Shown here piece after piece: positions 1 to 6,703 of a DNA stretch of 20,199 nt. The DNA is from Lachnospiraceae bacterium (GTDB lineage: Bacteria > Bacillota > Clostridia > Lachnospirales > Lachnospiraceae): the NCBI GenBank assembly GCA_015258095.1, contig JABZIV010000035.1, positions 1-20,199 of the forward strand, written 5' to 3'. Below the pieces are notes generated by a model. That model was given only the letters and a program-made list of their open reading frames with translations. It had not been told where the DNA came from and did not search any database. How positions within the stretch are numbered: position 1 is the first letter of the stretch; every line of letters begins with the position of its first letter. The position numbers and the translations under genes were made by a program.

Positions 1-305
1 GAAATAGAACGTTTGTAGCCTCTTTGTATAAGTTTTACCCAGAAAATAACAAGGCCTGCGTGAGGGTTTCTGCGGCGCATATCAGAGATAAGTTTAAGCT
101 CATCGGAATTATGCTGATTAGGGTGACTGTGTGGCCGTCTGGAGAGATAGCGCAGGGAATCCGGTGAGCCATCAAAACGTTTTTTCCATCGATAGATATA
201 CTGCCGATTGACATGATACTTAACAGCAGCCTTTGTTACGCCATGTTTTTCAGCGTAGCGAATAAGTGATAGCCTGAAGAGTAAATCTTGTGTTATAGTA
301 GCCAC
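1..305 (-). CDS. Transposase, N-terminal part (HTH plus start of integrase-core region)
   Basis: Reading leftward from a GTG at 305-303, the frame stays open for 101 codons to the window edge, so only the N-terminus is present. The start is supported by AAGGAGG (minus strand, 315-321) 9 nt upstream. Residues about 1-45 form a helix-turn-helix typical of transposases (RYAEKHGVTKAAVKYHVN, then YIYRWKKRFDG). They are followed by an arginine-rich linker (SLRYLSRRPHSHPNQH) and the segment MRRRNPHAG that precedes the DDE catalytic core in IS481/IS3-like enzymes. The catalytic residues themselves lie outside the window. Family assignment is from recognition of the motif style and is not exact. Whether the element is intact cannot be judged here. 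Confidence 0.75.
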   Translation of the reverse strand, partial: MATITQDLLFRLSLIRYAEKHGVTKAAVKYHVNRQYIYRWKKRFDGSPDSLRYLSRRPHSHPNQHNSDELKLISDMRRRNPHAGLVIFWVKLIQRGYKRSI

Positions 306-376
306 AGCGGAAGACCTCCTTGAGTTGGGTGTTGTTTGTGGTGAACTAACTTTAACACAAGACAGGCTCTTCCGCT
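306..376 (-). repeat. Inverted repeat in transposase leader (RBS-proximal hairpin)
   Basis: AGCGGAAGA (306-314) and its exact complement TCTTCCGCT (368-376) are 53 nt apart. In transposase mRNA they would form a 9-bp stem that occupies the spacer between the Shine-Dalgarno sequence (315-321) and the GTG start (305). This is seen in sequence. A role in limiting translation of read-through transcripts is an inference from other insertion sequences. Confidence 0.5.
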
Positions 377-449
377 TTCTTTATTCAGTTGTGATGTAAC
401 ATATGTATTGTAATCCTACAACTGGAGAAGAAGAGAAATTATTAATCTC

Positions 450-478
450 TTTCCATTGGAAAAAAAATGGAGTATACT
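450..478 (+). promoter_or_regulatory. Sigma-A type promoter upstream of the asp23-fakA operon
   Basis: A TATACT box (473-478) lies 17 bp after TTTCCA (450-455, 4 of 6 matches to TTGACA). The predicted start is near 485. It is the only good promoter between the insertion sequence and the Asp23-family gene. The transcript would begin inside the hairpin at 484-509, which is unusual. Confidence 0.5.
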
Positions 479-483
479 GTTAG

Positions 484-516
484 AGGATTCTCGAACTATC
501 GAGAATCCTTTTCTTT
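484..516 (+). terminator. Rho-independent terminator-like hairpin
   Basis: A perfect 10-bp stem, AGGATTCTCG (484-493) with CGAGAATCCT (500-509), encloses a 6-nt loop and is followed by TTTCTTT. The T-rich tail is only on the plus side, so it would end rightward transcription, for example read-through out of the insertion sequence region or from a gene beyond it. It coincides with the predicted start of the asp23 transcript, so it may instead be a 5' stem-loop of that mRNA. Confidence 0.6.
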
Positions 517-567
517 ACGCTGTTATTCTTTAGTCGTTTTGCATAATCAGAATTGGAGGACAGGCTT

Positions 568-927
568 ATGAAAGGAAAAATTCCGTCGCGTTTTGGAGAG
601 GTCGAAGTTTCCGAGAAAGTCATTGCGGAATATGCCGGAAATGCTGCGGTTTCCTGCTTCGGTATTGTGGGCATGGCTGCGGTGCCAATGAGCGGGAAAG
701 GTCTTGCCCGTTTATTACGAAAGGAAAGTTACCATAAGGGAATCAATGTACAGATTAAAGACAATCGAATCAGTTTGGATTTTCATGTCATTGTGGCATA
801 CGGCGTGAGCATTAAAGCGGTAGCGGAGAATCTGATGGAGAGTGTAGAGTACCGTATTTCTCAATTTACAGGTATGGAAGTGGATTGCATCAATGTATAT
901 GTAGAAGGTGTGCGTATAATTGATTGA
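568..927 (+). CDS. Asp23/Gls24 family envelope-stress-type protein
   Basis: This 119-residue protein belongs to the Asp23/Gls24 (DUF322) family, small cytoplasmic proteins that in some Firmicutes assemble at the membrane and affect cell-envelope homeostasis. Family features seen are the opening VEVSEKVIAEYAGNAA, the following CFGIVGMA, the strand pattern VQIKDNRISLDFHVIVAYGV, and the C-terminal TGMEVDCINVYVEGV. The ATG at 568 is preferred over an in-frame TTG at 553 because GGAGG (555-559) sits 8 nt before the ATG and overlaps the TTG codon. The next gene, fakA, starts 16 nt after the stop, and this Asp23-FakA pairing is widely conserved in Firmicutes. The precise function is not known. Confidence 0.88.
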   Translation: MKGKIPSRFGEVEVSEKVIAEYAGNAAVSCFGIVGMAAVPMSGKGLARLLRKESYHKGINVQIKDNRISLDFHVIVAYGVSIKAVAENLMESVEYRISQFTGMEVDCINVYVEGVRIID

Positions 928-943
928 TAGGAGGGACAACCCT

Positions 944-2623
944 GTGGGTAAAGTGCTAAGTGCAAAAGAATTAAAGCAGGCATTTTTAGCCGGTGCAAAT
1001 CAGTTAAATGCCAGAAAAGATGTAATTAATGAGTTAAACGTATTTCCGGTGCCGGATGGAGATACGGGTACAAACATGACGATGACCATTCTGTCCGCGG
1101 CGAAAGAACTCAGTGCTGTGGAAAATGATAATTTAAAAGGAATTTTGAAAGCGATGTCCGGTGGAGCACTTCGCGGTGCAAGGGGGAATTCCGGTGTTAT
1201 TTTATCTCAGCTCATCCGCGGATTTACGAAGGAACTTCAGGAAGTAAAAGTAATTGACAGTCTGGTTCTTGCGAAAGCCTTTCAGAGAGCGGTCGAGACT
1301 GCATACAAGGCCGTGATGAAGCCGAAGGAAGGAACCATTCTTACCGTTGCGAAGGGAATGGCGGATAAGATTATGGAACTTTCTCTGACCGAAGAAGAGA
1401 TTCTTCCTCTTATCGAGAAAGTTTATGCGCACGGAGAAGAGGTTCTGAAAGAGACACCGGAGTTACTTCCGGTTTTGAAAGAAGCAGGGGTAGTGGATTC
1501 CGGCGGAGCGGGCCTTATGGCGGTTATGGAGGGAGCACTCCGTTCTTTAAGAGGAGAAGAAATTACTCTGAACTTAGAATTGACGGAGAATGCTGCCGTT
1601 TCCGCATTGACCGGAGAAAGAAAGAACAGAGGAGATATTTCCACAGCGGATATTCGTTTCGGGTATTGTACGGAGTTCATGGTAAACGGCAATCATCCTT
1701 TTACGGACGAAGAGGTGGATGCTTTACGGACCTATTTAAGCGGGATTGGAGATTCCATTGTATGTTTCTCCGATGAAGATTTGATTAAGGTACACGTTCA
1801 TACGAATCATCCGGGAGAAGCCTTTGAAAAAGGACTCACGATGGGCTATCTTTCCAAGATGAAGATTGACAATATGCGCTTGGAACATCATGAGGTTCTG
1901 ATACAGGACGCATCCAGGATTGCCGCTATGGAGAAGCTGGAAGAAGAGCAGGCGGAGAAGAAAGAACATAAAACCTTCGGCTTTATAGCGGTTTGTTCCG
2001 GTGAAGGCTTGGAAAATATTTTTCGGGATCTCGGGGTTGATGAAGTGGTTTCCGGTGGACAGAGTATGAATCCTTCCACGGAGGATTTGGTGAAAGCCGC
2101 CGAAAAGATGGATGCGGATCATATCTTTATTTTGCCGAACAATAAGAATATCATTCTTGCGGCAGAGCAGGTAGGCAGTATCCTGACGGAACAGTCCCTC
2201 TTTGTTCTTCCGACTAAGACGATTCCGCAGGGGATTTCGGCATTGCTTGCCTTCCAACCTGAGGGGGATTTTGAGGAAAACAAGGAGGTCATGCAGGAAA
2301 GTTTTGCCGGGGTTTCTTCCGGAGAAGTCACCTATGCCGTTCGTGATACAACGATAGACGGAAGAGAAATTCATTCGGGAGACATTCTTTTCTTGGGAGA
2401 TCATGGCTTACTTTCTTCCGCAAAGGACATCCTTTCCGCGATGCGGGAAGCAATTCCGAAGATGGGAGAAGGGGAGATGCTTAGCCTGTATTATGGAGCC
2501 GATGTGAAGGCGGAGGATGCGGAGAATCTGGTGTCCGTTCTTCGGGAAGAGTTTTCAGATTTAGAGATTGAATTACAGAATGGCGGACAGGCAGTGTATT
2601 ACTATATTGTATCTTTGGAGTGA
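944..2623 (+). CDS. fakA: Fatty acid kinase ATP-binding subunit FakA (DhaL/YloV family)
   Basis: FakA phosphorylates exogenous fatty acids held by a DegV-family FakB carrier, feeding acyl-phosphate into phospholipid synthesis. No FakB gene is in this window. The 559-residue length fits the family. The N-terminal DhaL nucleotide-binding domain carries NVFPVPDGDTGTNM (residues 32-45), whose two aspartates (38, 40) bind the Mg-ATP in this family, followed by GALRGARGNSGVILSQL and a glycine-rich VDSGGAGL. A central domain begins near DIRFGYCTEFMV, and the C-terminal part includes VVSGGQSMNPS and FILPNNKNI. GTG at 944 is chosen over the upstream in-frame TTG (920) because GGAGG (930-934) lies 9 nt before it and the product then starts as in homologues. 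Transcription is probably shared with the Asp23 gene and recG. Confidence 0.9.
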   Translation: MGKVLSAKELKQAFLAGANQLNARKDVINELNVFPVPDGDTGTNMTMTILSAAKELSAVENDNLKGILKAMSGGALRGARGNSGVILSQLIRGFTKELQEVKVIDSLVLAKAFQRAVETAYKAVMKPKEGTILTVAKGMADKIMELSLTEEEILPLIEKVYAHGEEVLKETPELLPVLKEAGVVDSGGAGLMAVMEGALRSLRGEEITLNLELTENAAVSALTGERKNRGDISTADIRFGYCTEFMVNGNHPFTDEEVDALRTYLSGIGDSIVCFSDEDLIKVHVHTNHPGEAFEKGLTMGYLSKMKIDNMRLEHHEVLIQDASRIAAMEKLEEEQAEKKEHKTFGFIAVCSGEGLENIFRDLGVDEVVSGGQSMNPSTEDLVKAAEKMDADHIFILPNNKNIILAAEQVGSILTEQSLFVLPTKTIPQGISALLAFQPEGDFEENKEVMQESFAGVSSGEVTYAVRDTTIDGREIHSGDILFLGDHGLLSSAKDILSAMREAIPKMGEGEMLSLYYGADVKAEDAENLVSVLREEFSDLEIELQNGGQAVYYYIVSLE

Positions 2624-2631
2624 TATAGAAT

Positions 2632-4704
2632 ATGCTCTGTGATCCGGTAGAAAGCATTAAGGGAGTGGGGGAGAAAACCGCCACTCTCTTTCATAAAGAA
2701 GGGATATTTACCAAGGAGGATCTCCTCCTGTCCTTTCCGCTTAGCTATCTGTCCTATCCGGAAATTTCTTCTATAAAAGAAGCGAAAGAGAAGGAATGGA
2801 TGGCGTTTTCCGCTGTCTTACAGGAAGACTTTCTTCGAAGAAGAGGGACGAGTGCGGAAGTTCTTACGGCACGCATTCAGGATAAAGAGGGAGAGCTTAC
2901 TTTACAGTATTTTCATGCTCCTTACATTGCCAAGCTGCTCAAAAAAGGGATGCATTTTGTCTTTTACGGGCAGGTGCGTTTTTATAAAGGAAAAGGCTAT
3001 CTTTTACAGGCGAAATACTTTCCGCTAAAAGAATACGGGGAGAAGCGAAAGGTACTTGAAGCGGTGTATTCCTCTGCAAAAGGGGTGAAGAATTACATTC
3101 GAAGGAAAGCCATCGCTTCTGTTTTTCAAGAGGACTTTGCTTGTGAGGAACTCTTTTCTCAAGAAGAGTTACGAGTGCTTTCTTTACGGCAAAAGAAAGA
3201 CAGTCTTCATGCTCTTCATTTTCCAAAGGACTTTTCGGAGCGGGAAGAAGGGAGAAAAAGGCTGGCATTTGAGGAGTTGTTTTATTACTCCATATATTTA
3301 AAAAAGGAAGAACAGGAGTATCGGACGGAAAAACAGGGCATCTCGTATGATTGTAGCGGGGAGGATGCCTTTCTCTTTCACCTGCCTTTCTCTCCGACTG
3401 TGTCACAGAGTCGGGTCATGGGGGAGATACGGAAGGACCTTCTTGAGAAGAAGAGGGTATACCGTTTTATTGAAGGGGATGTCGGCTCGGGGAAAACATT
3501 AATTGCTTTTTATCTTCTTTATCTTACGATGAAGGAAGGGAAGCAGACCGCATTTATGGCGCCAACGGAAATTCTCGCAAAACAGCACTATGAGAATGCA
3601 CTTGCCCTTTTTCGGAAAATAGAAGAAGGAGAGAAGGCGGAAGGCAGAGAAGAACAAGTTAGGAAAAAACGGATTGCGACAAATCGCCTTGCGTTACTTC
3701 TTGGCAGTACGAGCCCAAAGGAGAAAAAGAGCATTTACGAGCGATTGAAAAAAGGAGAGATTCTGGCTGTTTTCGGGACGCAGGCACTCATCCAGGAGGC
3801 AGTGCAGTTCCGAAATCTGGAAAGTATTGTGATTGATGAGCAACATCGCTTCGGTATCAAGGAAAGACTCCTCTTAGAGAAAAAAGGAGAATTACCGCAT
3901 GCTTTGTTTCTTTCCGCAACGCCGATTCCCAGAAGCCTTGCCAAACTCCTTTACGGGAGTATGCCGCTCTCCGTTTTGCAGGAAAAGCCGTCGGACAGAC
4001 TTCCCATAAAAAATGCCTTAGTGCATAAGGAAGAGCAGGAGAAAGTCTTTCGCTTCATGCTCGGGGAAATCGAAAAAGGGAGACAGGCTTATGTGATTTG
4101 TCCGATGATAGAGGAAAATGACGGCCTGGAAGTGGAAAATGTTCTTTCTTATGAAAAAGTATTGAAGAAGTTTTTCCCGAAAGAGATTCGAATTGCTCTT
4201 TTACATGGTAAGATGAAGAGCGAGGAAAAGGAAGCTGTCATGGATTCTTTTAAGAAAGGGGAAGTACAGATTCTTTTATCTACTACGGTTGTGGAAGTGG
4301 GCGTGGATGTAGCGAACACTACGGTGATGCTGATTGAAAATGCGGAGCGCTTCGGCCTTGCCGAGCTGCATCAGTTAAGAGGAAGAGTAGGGCGTTCCGC
4401 TTTACAGAGTTACTGTATTTTTTTGGATCGGAAGGATGATGAAAAGTCCAGAGCACGTTTGGCCATCATCCAAAACAGCAATGACGGTTTTCTGATTGCC
4501 AAAGAGGATTTGCGTCTGAGGGGACCCGGGGATCTCTTCTTTGGAGAACGGCAGTCCGGAGACTTGCGTTTTCTTTTGGCGGATCCCTTGCAGGATGAGG
4601 ACCTTTTTCAGAAAGCGAGAGAGAAGGCGGAAGAGATTCTTTTGGAAGATCCGGATTTGGAGCGGCATCAAGCCATTTTAAAGGGGTTAAAGGATACATT
4701 ATGA
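2632..4704 (+). CDS. recG: ATP-dependent DNA helicase RecG
   Basis: RecG remodels stalled replication forks and branched recombination intermediates. The 690-residue product has the whole architecture. The N-terminal wedge/OB region opens with DPVESIKGVGEKTA and continues to about residue 240. The superfamily 2 helicase domains carry Walker A GDVGSGKT (282-289), motif II DEQHRFG (402-408), motif III SATPIPRSLA, LLHGKM, TTVVEVGVDV and motif VI QLRGRVGR (581-588). The C-terminal region includes DLRLRGPGDLFFGERQSG, the typical RecG tail. It starts 9 nt after fakA, and its stop overlaps the rsmD start by 4 nt (ATGA), so the two are translationally coupled. No motif is missing. Confidence 0.97.
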   Translation: MLCDPVESIKGVGEKTATLFHKEGIFTKEDLLLSFPLSYLSYPEISSIKEAKEKEWMAFSAVLQEDFLRRRGTSAEVLTARIQDKEGELTLQYFHAPYIAKLLKKGMHFVFYGQVRFYKGKGYLLQAKYFPLKEYGEKRKVLEAVYSSAKGVKNYIRRKAIASVFQEDFACEELFSQEELRVLSLRQKKDSLHALHFPKDFSEREEGRKRLAFEELFYYSIYLKKEEQEYRTEKQGISYDCSGEDAFLFHLPFSPTVSQSRVMGEIRKDLLEKKRVYRFIEGDVGSGKTLIAFYLLYLTMKEGKQTAFMAPTEILAKQHYENALALFRKIEEGEKAEGREEQVRKKRIATNRLALLLGSTSPKEKKSIYERLKKGEILAVFGTQALIQEAVQFRNLESIVIDEQHRFGIKERLLLEKKGELPHALFLSATPIPRSLAKLLYGSMPLSVLQEKPSDRLPIKNALVHKEEQEKVFRFMLGEIEKGRQAYVICPMIEENDGLEVENVLSYEKVLKKFFPKEIRIALLHGKMKSEEKEAVMDSFKKGEVQILLSTTVVEVGVDVANTTVMLIENAERFGLAELHQLRGRVGRSALQSYCIFLDRKDDEKSRARLAIIQNSNDGFLIAKEDLRLRGPGDLFFGERQSGDLRFLLADPLQDEDLFQKAREKAEEILLEDPDLERHQAILKGLKDTL

Positions 4705-5261
4705 GAGTGATTGCGGGAACAAAGAGAAGAATGAGTTTAAAGACACCGGAGGGTTTGGATACAAGACCGACGCAAGACCGGATTAAGGAGACCCTTTTTA
4801 ATATTCTGCAATTTGATTTATCGGATAAGGATATCCTGGATCTCTTTGCTGGAAGCGGTGCGCTTGGTATCGAGGCGCTTTCCAGAGGGGCGAAGAGAGC
4901 AGTCTTTTGCGATTGTCAAAAAGAGGCGCTTTCCTGCATTGAGGAGAACCTCACGAAGTGTCAATTAAAGGACAGTGCCCTTGTCCTTCCCGGCGATTTC
5001 AATTCGGCAATTAACAGTCTTTCCGGAAGAGATTATCATTTCGGAATCGTGTTTATGGATCCGCCTTATAAGAAGGGATTGGCGGTGGCTGCGTTGAAAC
5101 GCCTTCGGGATAAACCCTTTGTTTCGCTTGACACTCTGTTTGTAGTGGAGTCCTCTTTAGACGAGGATTTTTCCGCTATGGAAGAGGAAGGGTTCAAGAT
5201 TCTTCGAGAGAAAAATTATAAAACAAATAAACATGTCTTTCTCCGCTTCAATGCGAATTAG
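4701..5261 (+). CDS. rsmD: 16S rRNA (guanine966-N2)-methyltransferase RsmD
   Basis: RsmD methylates guanine 966 of 16S rRNA with S-adenosylmethionine. The 186-residue length is normal. It opens with RVIAGTKRRMSLKTPEG and TRPTQDRIKETLFNIL, the family's N-terminal signature. The SAM-binding loop is DLFAGSGALGIEALSRGA, and the catalytic motif is DPPY (120-123). It overlaps recG by ATGA and precedes coaD; rsmD-coaD adjacency is common in bacteria and supports both names. Confidence 0.95.
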   Translation: MRVIAGTKRRMSLKTPEGLDTRPTQDRIKETLFNILQFDLSDKDILDLFAGSGALGIEALSRGAKRAVFCDCQKEALSCIEENLTKCQLKDSALVLPGDFNSAINSLSGRDYHFGIVFMDPPYKKGLAVAALKRLRDKPFVSLDTLFVVESSLDEDFSAMEEEGFKILREKNYKTNKHVFLRFNAN

Positions 5262-5343
5262 TCTTTTTTGTGAGCGTGAGGAATTTCGCCAATTGGAAAA
5301 GAGATGGAAGAACGGAAAGTAAAAATGGGTAGAGGAGGGGAAA

Positions 5344-5823
5344 ATGAAGAAAGCGATTTATCCGGGATCTTTTGATCCGGTCACGTTCGGGCATCTGGAT
5401 ATTATCTCCAGAAGTGCAAAAATGGTAGATAAATTGATTATTGCCGTATTGATAAACAAAAGCAAGTCATCGTTGTTTTCCATGGAAGAGCGTGTTAGAA
5501 TGATTAGCGAGTATGTGAAGGAGTACAAGAACGTAGAAGTGCATTCTTTTAGCGGTCTTACCGTAGATTATGCAAAGGAAGTCGGCGCGACTATGATTGT
5601 ACGTGGTCTTCGGGCGGTTACCGACTTTGAATACGAATTGCAGCTTGCACAAACCAACAAAGTGATGGCAGAGGACATTGATACTTTGTTTCTGGCGACC
5701 AATTTGAAATATTCTTATCTTAGTTCCAGTATCGTCAAGGAGATTGCCTCCTACAACGGAGATATATCGGCGTTTGTACCCCGCATGGTGGAGAACGCGA
5801 TGAAGGAAAAATACGGTTATTAA
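5344..5823 (+). CDS. coaD: Phosphopantetheine adenylyltransferase CoaD
   Basis: CoaD transfers AMP from ATP to 4'-phosphopantetheine, the penultimate step of coenzyme A synthesis. The 159-residue protein shows the nucleotidyltransferase signature YPGSFDPVTFGHLDII with the TxGH motif at residues 14-17, the substrate-binding RGLRAVTDFEYE, and the C-terminal SSSIVKE loop (YLSSSIVKEIA). A strong GAGGAGGGG Shine-Dalgarno precedes the ATG. An 82-nt gap separates it from rsmD; I see no clear promoter or terminator there. The following coiled-coil gene starts 15 nt after the stop and is probably co-transcribed. Confidence 0.97.
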   Translation: MKKAIYPGSFDPVTFGHLDIISRSAKMVDKLIIAVLINKSKSSLFSMEERVRMISEYVKEYKNVEVHSFSGLTVDYAKEVGATMIVRGLRAVTDFEYELQLAQTNKVMAEDIDTLFLATNLKYSYLSSSIVKEIASYNGDISAFVPRMVENAMKEKYGY

Positions 5824-5838
5824 ACAGACGGAGGAGTT

Positions 5839-6417
5839 ATGAGCAGAATTGAGCAGTTGATTGGAGAGATTGAAGAGTATATCGACAGTTGTAAGTTTCA
5901 ACCTTTGTCTAATACGAAGATTGTAGTGAATAAAGAGGAGATGGAAGAACTTCTGGTTGAGCTTCGGCTCCGTGTACCGGAAGAGATTAAGAAGTATCAG
6001 AAGATTATCTCCCAACAGGATGCGATTCTTGCCGATGCCAAAGCACAGGCGGAGTCCATGATAGGAGACGCGAAGGTCCAGACGGAGGAGATGGTTTCGG
6101 ATAGTGAAATCATGCAGCAGGCTTATAGCAAGGCAAATGCGCTTGTACAGGATGCGCAGAATCAAGCCGATTCCATCGTGAACAATGCGGTGCAGGATGC
6201 GGATCAGATTCGTTCCAATGCGATTCGTTACACGGACGAGATGCTTGCCAGTCTGGAAACCATTATTTCCCGCTCCTTAGAGAATGCGACTGTTCATCTG
6301 AATGAATTGAAGTCCTCGCTTACGGATTCCAGAAGCATCGTGCAGTCGAACAGGGCGGCACTGGCGAAGGCTATCCCGACCGAAAATAAGACAGAAGAGC
6401 CGGCAGAACAGGCATAA
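5839..6417 (+). CDS. Coiled-coil protein with hendecad repeats (stalk- or DivIVA-like)
   Basis: This 192-residue soluble protein has no enzymatic motif and no membrane segment. Residues about 1-60 contain a charged helical start (IEQLIGEIEEYIDSC, then VNKEEMEELLVELRLRVPEEI). Residues 66-131 form six successive 11-residue repeats, beginning at D66, D77, D88, A99, A110 and A121, with hydrophobic residues at repeat position 4 (A, V, I, L, I, I) and mostly alanine at position 8. This predicts a right-handed hendecad coiled coil like those of the F-type b subunit or V-type E/H peripheral stalk. The tail (TENKTEEPAEQA) is acidic and probably disordered. Proteins of this type follow coaD in other Lachnospiraceae, as far as I recall, and are annotated vaguely as ATPase- or DivIVA-like. 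The function is unknown. Confidence 0.8.
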   Translation: MSRIEQLIGEIEEYIDSCKFQPLSNTKIVVNKEEMEELLVELRLRVPEEIKKYQKIISQQDAILADAKAQAESMIGDAKVQTEEMVSDSEIMQQAYSKANALVQDAQNQADSIVNNAVQDADQIRSNAIRYTDEMLASLETIISRSLENATVHLNELKSSLTDSRSIVQSNRAALAKAIPTENKTEEPAEQA

Positions 6418-6435
6418 ATTTCTTTCTTTATTGCG

Positions 6436-6464
6436 TTGACAGGAAAGAGTGAATCCGTTATAAT
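6436..6464 (+). promoter_or_regulatory. Perfect-consensus sigma-A promoter for tRNA-Pro
   Basis: TTGACA (6436-6441) and TATAAT (6459-6464) are separated by exactly 17 bp, a full consensus match for the housekeeping sigma factor. The start would be near 6471, about 100 nt before the tRNA. The leader contains CTACAC (6466-6471), which can pair with GTGTAG (6501-6506), and an AAGGAA/TTCCTT pair near 6507-6525. Confidence 0.9.
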
Positions 6465-6572
6465 TCTACACTAGCGGCTCTTTGATACAGGAGTTCGCCG
6501 GTGTAGAAGGAAATAGAGCTTCCTTTTCGAAGGAGATAGAGAAAAGAAGTTTCTATGACCGAATCTTTATAT

Positions 6573-6646
6573 CGATGCGTGGCTCAGCTTGGTAGAGCGC
6601 TGCGTTCGGGACGCAGAGGTCGCTGGTTCGAATCCAGTCGCATCGA
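6573..6646 (+). tRNA. tRNA-Pro (anticodon CGG)
   Basis: The cloverleaf folds completely. The acceptor stem is CGATGCG (6573-6579) with CGCATCG (6639-6645), and the discriminator is A6646. The D arm is GCTC...GAGC. The anticodon stem CTGCG/CGCAG (6600-6604, 6612-6616) encloses TTCGGGA, giving anticodon CGG at 6607-6609 with G37 as expected for proline tRNAs. The T arm GCTGG/CCAGT encloses TTCGAAT. The 3' CCA is not encoded. The anticodon reads CCG codons. Confidence 0.97.
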
Positions 6647-6654
6647 CGTTTGAG

Positions 6655-6688
6655 AACAGGAGATGTGAAAAGCATCTCCTGTTTTTTT
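6655..6688 (+). terminator. Rho-independent terminator after tRNA-Pro
   Basis: A perfect 11-bp stem, AACAGGAGATG (6655-6665) with CATCTCCTGTT (6673-6683), a 7-nt loop and a run of seven T (6682-6688) form a textbook terminator 8 nt after the tRNA. Only two bases separate the T run from the Shine-Dalgarno of the next gene. Confidence 0.93.
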
Positions 6689-6703
6689 ATAGGAGGGGAG
6701 AGT

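Larger units (their letters stand above)
1..420 (-). mobile_element. Insertion sequence, partial (transposase 5' end and flank)
   Basis: The left edge holds the promoter-side end of an insertion sequence that continues out of the window. It contains a leftward transposase reading frame (1-305) and about 115 bp of AT-rich non-coding flank. The terminus is not proven. A plausible outer end lies near 420, where the minus strand begins TGTAGGATTACAATACATAT, because IS481/IS3-like elements commonly start with TGT or TG. The other end and any target-site duplication are outside the window. The element sits directly upstream of the asp23-fakA promoter, so it separates this operon from whatever gene originally lay to the left. 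Confidence 0.7.

Noticed and set aside
1736..2404. 222-codon minus-strand open frame inside fakA
   Set aside because: Antisense shadow of a conserved gene, with no family signature.
5467..6165. 232-codon minus-strand open frame across coaD and the coiled-coil gene
   Set aside because: Both plus-strand genes are well supported; the antisense translation shows no recognisable motif.
6466..6530. tRNA leader hairpins considered as a T-box or other riboswitch
   Set aside because: No T-box sequence or specifier-loop arrangement is present, and the stems are only 6 bp; it is more likely an ordinary tRNA 5' leader.
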